Below are positions 1 to 4,898 of a DNA stretch of 7,136 nt, piece after piece. How positions within the stretch are numbered: position 1 is the stretch's first letter; each line of letters begins with the position of its first letter. Under the pieces are notes generated by a model. That model ran no database searches. It was not told where the DNA came from and saw only the letters and a program-made list of their open reading frames with translations. A program made the translations under genes and the position numbers. Source of the DNA: Octadecabacter sp. (GTDB lineage Bacteria > Pseudomonadota > Alphaproteobacteria > Rhodobacterales > Rhodobacteraceae); NCBI GenBank assembly GCA_003533975.1, contig DQCL01000203.1, positions 1-7,136 of the forward strand, written 5' to 3'.

Positions 1-263
1 GCCATGCCGCTGGCGGTGGCAAAGGCATCTTCGGTGCCTTCCAGCATCGCAATCCGGTCTTCGAACATCGCCACGGTCGGGTTGCCATAGCGGGCATAGA
101 TGAATTCATCCTCGCCCACTTTCAGGAACCGCGCCTCGGCCTGCTCGGCGGTGTCATAAACAAAGCCCTGAGTCAGGAAAATTGCTTCGCTGACCTCGTT
201 GTATTGGCTGCGGCGGGTGCCGCCGTGCGCCAGCTTGGTACGTTTATTCCAGTTCTCGCTCAT
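1..263 (-). CDS. metZ: O-succinylhomoserine sulfhydrylase MetZ, N-terminal part (cut by window edge)
   Basis: This is the first 87 codons of a PLP-dependent Cys/Met-metabolism enzyme (cystathionine gamma-synthase fold). It begins MSENWNKRTKLAHGG, has YARYGNPT at about residues 56-63 and ends in the ASGMA segment. In this family the Tyr and Arg of Y-x-R-x-x-N-P-T bind the PLP phosphate of the neighbouring subunit; the catalytic Lys lies beyond the window. MetZ makes homocysteine from O-succinylhomoserine and sulfide in the cytoplasm, the direct sulfhydrylation route to methionine. The N-terminus resembles MetZ of alphaproteobacteria more than MetB or MetY, but with about 90 residues a close relative is not excluded. 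The ATG at 263-261 has a GGAGG Shine-Dalgarno at 274-270, 6 nt away. A SAM-II riboswitch lies upstream, which supports a methionine-pathway role. The frame is open upstream to an ATG at 332-330 (see the leader entry). Confidence 0.9.
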   Translation of the reverse strand, partial: MSENWNKRTKLAHGGTRRSQYNEVSEAIFLTQGFVYDTAEQAEARFLKVGEDEFIYARYGNPTVAMFEDRIAMLEGTEDAFATASGM

Positions 264-274
264 GTCATTCCTCC

Positions 275-287
275 GGGCGATCCGCCC
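275..287 (-). other. Small perfect hairpin abutting the metZ Shine-Dalgarno
   Basis: A perfect inverted repeat of 5 bp (GGGCG/CGCCC) with a 3-nt loop lies directly 5' of the GGAGG at 274-270 on the minus strand. It would form in the metZ mRNA after terminator read-through. It leaves the SD itself unpaired, so it might keep the site open or block competing structures. Its function is inference. Confidence 0.45.
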
Positions 288-289
288 AT

Positions 290-323
290 AAAAAAACCCC
301 CGACGCGGCCAAGCGAAAGGGGG
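290..323 (-). terminator. Intrinsic terminator in the metZ leader (riboswitch expression platform)
   Basis: Read on the minus strand, CCCCC (323-319) pairs with GGGGG (301-297). An inner CGC (315-313) pairs with GCG (306-304) across a small internal loop, and seven T residues (296-290) follow directly. This is a typical Rho-independent terminator lying between the SAM-II aptamer and the metZ start, so it should stop the metZ transcript before the gene. No other minus-strand gene ends here, which argues for attenuation rather than end-of-gene termination. Confidence 0.8.
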
Positions 324-336
324 CTCCTTCATCCTG

Positions 337-390
337 ACCTTTTAGCGGAATATTTAACGTGGCCCGCAATCCGGTAACAAATCGCCACTG
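337..390 (-). ncRNA. SAM-II riboswitch (S-adenosylmethionine aptamer)
   Basis: The minus strand carries the SAM-II layout. The P1 stem is GTGGC (388-384) with GCCAC (363-359). It is followed by the conserved GATTTG (383-378), then an ACCGGATTGC loop, then TTAAA (357-353) and GCTAAAAGG (346-338). Two pseudoknot pairings fit: GCGG (367-364) with CCGC (348-345), and ACC (375-373) with GGT (339-337). These match the known H-type pseudoknot of the family in order and spacing. SAM-II is known upstream of metA, metX, metC and metZ genes in Alphaproteobacteria, which agrees with metZ downstream. SAM binding should turn metZ off. The pseudoknot covers the GG of the SD-like AAAAGG, while a separate terminator follows at 323-290, so both translational and transcriptional control are possible. 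Confidence 0.88.
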
Positions 391-395
391 GGTAT

Positions 396-424
396 CGAAT
401 ACGCTTGTGCTTGTTTGGCGTCAA
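396..424 (-). promoter_or_regulatory. Likely sigma70-type promoter of metZ
   Basis: On the minus strand a TTGACG -35 box (424-419) is followed by 17 nt and TATTCG (401-396) as a weak -10 box. The predicted start would fall at about 390-388, right at the 5' edge of the SAM-II aptamer, as expected for a riboswitch transcript. The -35 match is good and the -10 match is partial. Confidence 0.55.
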
Positions 425-478
425 CCAGCTTGCCCTTGGCTCTACATACGGCATTGTGGCATCAAAGGAGCCCACACA

Positions 479-1174
479 ATGATTGATCTGTATTATTGGC
501 CAACGCCAAACGGTTGGAAAACCACTATCTGTCTGGAAGAGATGGGGTTGGACTACCGTGTAAACCTGATCGACATCGGTGCTGGGGACCAATTCAGACC
601 GGAATTTCTGAAAATTGCACCCAATAACCGGATGCCTGCACTCATTGATCCAGATGGGCCGGATGGCGCAGCGATTTCAATCTTCGAGAGTGGCGCGATC
701 CTGCAATATCTCGCCCGCAAAACCGGCAAATTTGGCGGGCCAACGGAACGGGACCGCATTGCAGTTGATCAATGGTTGATGTGGCAAATGGGAGGGCTGG
801 GACCGATGGCGGGCCAAGCGCACCACTTCCTGAAGTACGCACCCAACATGGATCCGCCAAACGATCTACCCTACGCAAAGGACCGCTACCGCGCTGAAAC
901 GGCACGCCTTTATGGTGTGCTGGATCGACAGTTGGCGAAGCATGAATTCGTCGCAGGCGACTTCTATTCGATCGCGGATATGTCGATCTGGGGGTGGGCG
1001 TCCCTTTGGGAAGGACAGCAACAAACGCTGGACGATAAGCCAAATTTGGCACGGTGGCTTGAAACAGTTTCCGCCCGCCCTGCGGTCATAGCAGGCCGCG
1101 CCGTTGCCGCCGAAAAGCGTGGTGATTTCAAGGGAAACAAAGCGGCACAAGACGCACTTTTCAAGCGCGACTAA
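479..1174 (+). CDS. yfcG: YfcG-type glutathione transferase / disulfide-bond reductase
   Basis: A 231-residue protein of the YfcG/YghU (nu-class) glutathione transferase group, a cytoplasmic enzyme that in E. coli acts as a glutathione-dependent disulfide reductase. The thioredoxin-like N-terminal domain (about 1-85) shows PTPNG with Thr9 and Asn11, the residues that hold glutathione disulfide in YfcG in place of a catalytic Cys or Ser. It also has the cis-Pro loop MP (52-53) and FESGAI with Glu70-Ser71 for the gamma-glutamyl group. The helical C-terminal domain contains WQMGGLGPM (102-110) and the folding motif SIADMSIWGW (164-173). Overall length and motif order match YfcG closely. The ATG at 479 has AAAGGAG at 464-470, 8 nt away. 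The frame is open upstream to 359, but that stretch overlaps the riboswitch DNA on the other strand and lacks protein character. The gene is divergent from metZ. Its in vivo substrate cannot be read from the sequence. Confidence 0.9.
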   Translation: MIDLYYWPTPNGWKTTICLEEMGLDYRVNLIDIGAGDQFRPEFLKIAPNNRMPALIDPDGPDGAAISIFESGAILQYLARKTGKFGGPTERDRIAVDQWLMWQMGGLGPMAGQAHHFLKYAPNMDPPNDLPYAKDRYRAETARLYGVLDRQLAKHEFVAGDFYSIADMSIWGWASLWEGQQQTLDDKPNLARWLETVSARPAVIAGRAVAAEKRGDFKGNKAAQDALFKRD

Positions 1175-1185
1175 CGACTTCTTCA

Positions 1186-1215
1186 TACTTGCCCGCGACA
1201 GTAAGCGGGTAAGTA
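1186..1215 (+). other. Long hairpin abutting the PilZ gene ribosome binding site
   Basis: TACTTGCCCGC (1186-1196) pairs with GCGGGTAAGTA (1205-1215) around an 8-nt loop, giving 11 pairs including one G-U in RNA. The 3' arm ends at the first base of the AAGGAG SD (1215-1220) of the PilZ gene. No T tract follows, so it is not a classic intrinsic terminator. It lies in the 51-nt gap after the glutathione transferase gene and could affect mRNA processing, stability or translation of the PilZ gene. Confidence 0.6.
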
Positions 1216-1225
1216 AGGAGTTGTC

Positions 1226-1510
1226 ATGTCCACCCGTCAAAAGCGTTTTCCCGCCAATTACCCGATTGTCATACGCCAAGGGTCGGAAATGCTGGGGGCC
1301 ACTATCTGCAACATTAGCTTAAACGGCGGCTGCATCATGACAGAACATCAGTTCAAGAAGGGCGATACCATCGTGCTGGATTACACGTTCGGGCAAACCC
1401 GCGCAGTCGTAATGTGGTCAATGGAAAAACTGACGGGCCTCAAATTCGAAACCGAACTGACCACGCATGGGGTGCACCTCATTCGCGACCTACGGAAGGT
1501 GTCTGCTTAG
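1226..1510 (+). CDS. Single-domain PilZ protein (putative c-di-GMP receptor)
   Basis: A 94-residue stand-alone PilZ domain, likely cytoplasmic. PilZ domains bind cyclic di-GMP through an N-terminal Arg motif (RxxxR) and a (D/N)xSxxG motif at the start of the beta barrel. The second is intact as NISLNGG (29-35). The first is a basic RQKRF cluster (4-8) whose two Arg are one residue closer than the canonical spacing, so binding strength is uncertain. Alternating beta strands follow (TIVLDYTF, TRAVVMWSM, LTGLKFE), ending in the usual W-x-x-x-x-x-x-G-L-x-F pattern, with a short C-terminal helix. The ATG at 1226 has AAGGAG at 1215-1220, 5 nt away. The gene follows the glutathione transferase by 51 nt and may be co-transcribed. 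Its stop overlaps the stop of yciB on the other strand. The target process (motility, polysaccharide or cell cycle) cannot be told. Confidence 0.85.
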   Translation: MSTRQKRFPANYPIVIRQGSEMLGATICNISLNGGCIMTEHQFKKGDTIVLDYTFGQTRAVVMWSMEKLTGLKFETELTTHGVHLIRDLRKVSA

Positions 1511-2130
1511 CCGTTTTCCGCGTCGCTTGCGTCTTCGTCAGGCTCAATCACATACTTCTGGAGCATGACGATCTGCGCCCACAAAAACAGGAAAAGCGCC
1601 GCGGGAAATGCGAAGGTTTCGATTTTCACCCAAGCGTCCGTAGACATAGTCCGCCAGACGATTTCGTTCGCAAGCGCCAGTACCGCAAACCCCAGCGCCA
1701 ACCGTTTGGTGAGGATCATCCAACCTTCCGGCTCCATCGGGATCATGTCCCCCATCACGTACTGCAGCAGGCTTTTGCCGCGCATCAGGCCAAGTCCAAG
1801 GATCACGGCGAACATCCCGTTCACAATAGACGTCTTCATTTTGAAGAACCGCTCGTCGTTGAACCATGCGGTTAGGGCCCCAAAGAAGATAACCATAAAT
1901 GCGGTAAACACCTGAATACGGCTAAGTTTTCCGGTCAAATACCAAAGCACGGCCATAGACGCCAAAAGGATCGGTACAAATACAATCGTCGCGACGATAA
2001 AGCCGGAATACTCGGTCCCGCCAAAAACATAGACCTCTTCTTTGATCCGCAAATAGATCACGAAGAAGACGATTGTTGGCCCAAGTTCGAGGACTTGTTT
2101 CAAGACGGGGTTTACTGATTTTTCGCTCAT
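1507..2130 (-). CDS. yciB: YciB/IspZ septation protein A family inner-membrane protein
   Basis: A 207-residue polytopic membrane protein of the YciB (IspZ, intracellular septation protein A) family. In E. coli YciB sits in the inner membrane and interacts with cell-elongation and division proteins and envelope-maintenance factors; its molecular activity is unsettled. Hydrophobic segments lie at about 15-29, 42-64, 73-89, 101-115, 141-157 and 172-190. The family signature WFNDERFFKMKTSIVN is at 89-104, and ALANEIVWR (152-160) followed by WVK (167-169) is also typical. The C-tail is acidic. I chose the ATG at 2130-2128 because AGGTGG (2141-2136) lies 5 nt upstream; a GTG at 2139-2137 would add three residues but has a poorer SD. 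It is the last gene of the ftsY unit, 9 nt after the EamA stop. Its TAA overlaps the PilZ TAG tail to tail (1507-1510). Confidence 0.9.
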   Translation of the reverse strand: MSEKSVNPVLKQVLELGPTIVFFVIYLRIKEEVYVFGGTEYSGFIVATIVFVPILLASMAVLWYLTGKLSRIQVFTAFMVIFFGALTAWFNDERFFKMKTSIVNGMFAVILGLGLMRGKSLLQYVMGDMIPMEPEGWMILTKRLALGFAVLALANEIVWRTMSTDAWVKIETFAFPAALFLFLWAQIVMLQKYVIEPDEDASDAENG

Positions 2131-2139
2131 GCCATCCAC

Positions 2140-3042
2140 CTAACCGCCAACCTGCACAATTACAGCCCCCAAAGCGATAAATGCCATCAATATCAGGCGA
2201 CGTGGGCCGACAGTTTCACCCAAAACAAACCACCCGATCAGGGCGGCAAACACGGTTGAGGTTTCGCGCAGTATCGCCGCTTCCCCCACACCGCCAAGCC
2301 GTGTCGCCATCATCACACCGCCAAAACTGATCCATGCAATCAATGCACCGGCCATGCCACGGCGCAACAGTGAACCAACGCCACCAGGAACACCAAACCG
2401 ACGCGCACGAAACGCCGCTAAAACAGGGAAATCCAAAGCCGTTAGAACGAAGAACCACGCCAGAAAGGTGAAAGGATCAGGACTTTGACGGATACCGTAA
2501 GCGTCATAAACGGTATAAATCGCAACCAGTAACCCGCCCGCAAGCGCCCAGAGCAACCCAATCTTAAGGCCGCGCAGATCAACCTGTTCCGCCGCCATAT
2601 TGCGCAATGCCAAAAGCAGCATCGCCCCCGACAGACACGCCACGCCGAGCCACTGTAACGCGGTGAAATGCTCATGAAACAAAAGGCTTGCGCCGACAAC
2701 TGTCACCACAGGCCCCGTGCCGCGAATAACTGGATACACCACCGTGTACGCCGCTCTCTCATAGGCCAAAGCAACGGTCAGTTTGTAAGCAAAATGTACC
2801 ACCATCGCGCCAAGCAAGATCAGAAATGTCGTGGCCGAGGGCCAAGGCACCACAAACAATGCGACCGGCGCAGAAATCAGAACCAAAGACGCATCAATCG
2901 ACCCACGCATCAGCCACGGATCATGGCGCCCCTTTTGCAACGCACCAAACACCGCATGGGCAAGCGCAGACATCAACGCCATAGCCATAGCCAGACGCGC
3001 ACCCTCCGGTGTTCCCGCAATAGTGTTGAGCCAATCACCCAC
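2140..3042 (-). CDS. EamA/DMT-superfamily transporter
   Basis: A 300-residue membrane protein with about ten hydrophobic segments (near 17-34, 49-66, 71-90, 102-122, 127-146, 160-178, 190-212, 229-247, 253-275 and 281-299), the 5+5 duplicated layout of EamA drug/metabolite transporters. The typical end of the fourth helix of each half is visible: VVYPVIRGTGPVVTVVGASLLF (first half) and AILRETSTVFAALIGWFVLGE (second half), each followed by a short loop and a last helix. The protein acts in the inner membrane; substrate and direction cannot be read from sequence. The start is a GTG at 3042-3040, 9 nt after the stop of protein B, with a weak SD, so translation is probably coupled. Internal Met codons at residues 19-24 would remove part of the first helix and are less likely. 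yciB follows directly. Confidence 0.88.
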   Translation of the reverse strand: MGDWLNTIAGTPEGARLAMAMALMSALAHAVFGALQKGRHDPWLMRGSIDASLVLISAPVALFVVPWPSATTFLILLGAMVVHFAYKLTVALAYERAAYTVVYPVIRGTGPVVTVVGASLLFHEHFTALQWLGVACLSGAMLLLALRNMAAEQVDLRGLKIGLLWALAGGLLVAIYTVYDAYGIRQSPDPFTFLAWFFVLTALDFPVLAAFRARRFGVPGGVGSLLRRGMAGALIAWISFGGVMMATRLGGVGEAAILRETSTVFAALIGWFVLGETVGPRRLILMAFIALGAVIVQVGG

Positions 3043-3051
3043 GCCGTTCAG

Positions 3052-3966
3052 TTAGTCCGCAACGTGTGCATCAGGTGTCCAATCAGCCTCAACCGTAATT
3101 CCGTGGAGCAAAATTTCCATCTCACTACCGCCATCGTCATCGGCCATTACGGCTTCTAAACTATTGTACATCCACATCCCCACCTGCATCAATCCAAGAC
3201 CATGAACCGAGGAGACGGACACTTCAAGTGTGCCAACGGGTTTAGGCAAATCACCCGCATAGGCGGTTAATTCAGCGCGGGACGCACTATCAACCACGCC
3301 ATCCGGCAATTTCGAGATAATATCAAAGGCCGCGTCGCGCTGGGCTTGCGGCACGCCCTGCATTTCAACGTCGACCCCGAAACCGAACGGGTTTTCGTGG
3401 GTCCCTTCCAGCGTCATGGACAGCAACCCCGCTTTGAACGCGGTCGATCCCATCGAGACTTGCATCATCGACGGCGAGGACAAAAACACCCGTTCAAATG
3501 CGCCCGACACCGTCATGCTGTCACCTGCGCTATTTGCCATCACGGCACGTTCAACCACGATCATTCCCGCATCCGGTAGTTGACGCAGTAACACCTCAAC
3601 ATCCACGTTTGGTCGACCCGTGTTCATGCCGCCCTGCATCTCATCAGGGTCAAGCCCCGTCATACGGACCTCTAGCGCTAGCGGCGGAATACCATCGCGC
3701 GTCCAACGCGTTATGCCCTCAGCACGCCATTCTAAAGTATCAAATTTCGCATTCTCCAACCCAGCTGTGCCGCTGCGCATTTCACACCAGCCCTGCGGCG
3801 TCACGCGAATGCCATGAGACATCGCGGCAATGTCCGGATCACTGGGTTGCATGATGTCAGCCAGCTTTTCAAAACCAATCTGACAATCGCTCCGCATCAT
3901 CCGTTCAAACGCGTATGAAGGCATTGCCGTCAACGCGACAAGTATTGTTGGTAGGAGACACTTCAT
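3052..3966 (-). CDS. Secreted two-cysteine protein B, paralogue of the upstream gene; function unknown
   Basis: A 304-residue protein I do not recognise. The N-terminus (MKCLLPTILVALTAMPSYA) is a signal peptide with likely signal-peptidase I cleavage after SYA (17-19), so the protein is probably periplasmic. The mature part has two Cys, C28 and C61 (in VTPQGWC), likely a disulfide, then TLEWRA (77-82) and DGIPPLALE (91-99). The C-terminal part has DLPKPVGTLEVS and WTP near the end. The same landmarks occur in the same order in protein A just upstream, so the two are tandem paralogues. There is no transmembrane helix after the signal and no catalytic motif I can name; the pattern is rich in beta strand. 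I chose ATG 3966 rather than the in-frame ATG at 3990 because it gives a clean signal peptide, an ATGA overlap with protein A and GGAAG 7 nt upstream. Confidence 0.8.
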   Translation of the reverse strand: MKCLLPTILVALTAMPSYAFERMMRSDCQIGFEKLADIMQPSDPDIAAMSHGIRVTPQGWCEMRSGTAGLENAKFDTLEWRAEGITRWTRDGIPPLALEVRMTGLDPDEMQGGMNTGRPNVDVEVLLRQLPDAGMIVVERAVMANSAGDSMTVSGAFERVFLSSPSMMQVSMGSTAFKAGLLSMTLEGTHENPFGFGVDVEMQGVPQAQRDAAFDIISKLPDGVVDSASRAELTAYAGDLPKPVGTLEVSVSSVHGLGLMQVGMWMYNSLEAVMADDDGGSEMEILLHGITVEADWTPDAHVAD

Positions 3967-4898
3967 TTGCCGTCTTCCATCGGTGTCCATGTGAACAAAA
4001 GATCGACGCCTTCTAATCCCAATTCAACAATTTCATCCATTGTAGGCTGGCGTCCCAACAGTGCAAATGGGGTCATACGTGCAGCCCCAAGTGGCGGGTT
4101 CGCGCTCAGTTGAAGGCGCGCGGTGCCACGTGGTTCGGGTAGGTCTTGTATGAAAGCACCCAACGCCTCACGGCTCGTCGGCGGCACAATGCTGTCTGGT
4201 ATATTGTTAACAAATTCAACCGCTTGCTCCTGAAGGATCCGCACTTGCACCTCTGGCGCGGCACCTTCGCTGTTCAGCAAAGCTGGGCCCAATGGCATCG
4301 CAACAAATGTCTCAAACCAACCGGCAAGCTGGGTCGTGACGACAAGATCTCTCAGCCCCATGCTTCCGACACTTATTTGCATCGTGGTCTGATCAGTAAG
4401 GTCCACATCATCTACACGCGCTGTGGCCTCAATCCGGTTTCCGGCGAAGAAATCAACGTATAGTTCATCAACGAAAACTGCATTTTGCACGCCGTCCCAA
4501 CGCACCGAAAGCCCGAAACCAGACTCAGCGACCGAGGATTGCAACTCAAGAAGGTAGTCAAGAACCGGATCACCCGTTTGCGCCGGAAACGAGAAACCAA
4601 CGCCGACGATCTCAAGGGACCGAGGCGGCAAACCTTGCTCAACGACCCGCGCCATATCGGATGCTCGCCAACGCAGCGTTTCAACTTTGAATGACGAATT
4701 ATGATCCATCTGTAACGTCAGATTATCAATCAGGCACCAACCGTCATCGGTTACAGATATTTGCGCATCCGGCCCTTCCGGCGCTATGCCTGAGGCCACA
4801 GCAGACCACCCCTGCTGGCACGTCGTCATCTCCACACGTTCTTGCGCCGAAACCTGACCGGCACACAATATCAGTGCTGCAAATACAAACCGTCTCAT
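3963..4898 (-). CDS. Secreted two-cysteine protein A, paralogue of the downstream gene; function unknown
   Basis: A 311-residue protein I do not recognise. MRRFVFAALILCAGQVSA is a signal peptide with likely signal-peptidase I cleavage after VSA (16-18). The Cys at position 12 has Leu before it, so it is not a good lipobox. Two mature Cys, C27 and C55 (in DDGWC), match C28 and C61 of protein B. ETLRWRA (73-79), QGLPPRSLE (88-96), MQISVGSMGLRDLVV, DLPEPRGTARLQLS and a terminal WTP also align with B. The likely location is the periplasm. The start ATG (4898-4896) overlaps the ftsY TGA as ATGA and the end overlaps the start of B the same way, so ftsY, A and B are probably translationally coupled. 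The close coupling suggests an envelope-related job, but no activity can be assigned. Confidence 0.8.
   Translation of the reverse strand: MRRFVFAALILCAGQVSAQERVEMTTCQQGWSAVASGIAPEGPDAQISVTDDGWCLIDNLTLQMDHNSSFKVETLRWRASDMARVVEQGLPPRSLEIVGVGFSFPAQTGDPVLDYLLELQSSVAESGFGLSVRWDGVQNAVFVDELYVDFFAGNRIEATARVDDVDLTDQTTMQISVGSMGLRDLVVTTQLAGWFETFVAMPLGPALLNSEGAAPEVQVRILQEQAVEFVNNIPDSIVPPTSREALGAFIQDLPEPRGTARLQLSANPPLGAARMTPFALLGRQPTMDEIVELGLEGVDLLFTWTPMEDGK

Larger units (their letters stand above)
264..332 (-). other. Possible leader frame fused in frame to metZ
   Basis: An ATG at 332-330 opens a frame with no stop that reaches the metZ ATG exactly 23 codons later and is in frame with it. It is preceded by AAAAGG at 343-338, 5 nt away, which is the 3' end of the SAM-II aptamer. 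The frame runs through the terminator, whose T tract reads Gly-Phe-Phe-Tyr. Either it is chance, or ribosomes start here when SAM is low and melt the terminator, or MetZ has a longer alternative N-terminus. The GGAGG at the internal ATG makes 263 the better main start. Confidence 0.3.

Noticed and set aside
4..12. Lipoprotein reading of secreted protein A (Cys12 in its signal peptide, considered at 4898-4863 on the minus strand)
   Set aside because: The residue before the Cys is Leu rather than a small residue, and a good signal-peptidase I site (VSA) follows. The coordinates here are residue numbers; the DNA lies at 4863-4898.
359..478. An upstream in-frame start that would add 40 residues to the glutathione transferase
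   Set aside because: The extra stretch lacks protein character, overlaps the SAM-II and metZ promoter DNA, and the ATG at 479 has a good SD and starts the conserved MIDLYYWPTPNG.
1186..1215. The inverted repeat after the glutathione transferase gene as an intrinsic terminator
   Set aside because: No T tract follows on the plus strand, and the SD of the next gene starts at the end of the stem.
2131..2139. A GTG start for YciB three codons upstream
   Set aside because: AGGTGG is ideally spaced for the ATG at 2130 and itself covers the GTG; not fully excluded.
2668..3159. A 163-codon plus-strand frame opposite the EamA gene
   Set aside because: It is rich in Arg, His and Gln, typical of an antisense shadow, and crosses the junction of two well-supported genes.
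3967..3990. An earlier ATG for secreted protein B
   Set aside because: It would put charged residues before the signal peptide. The ATG at 3966 overlaps the previous stop as ATGA and has a better-placed SD.
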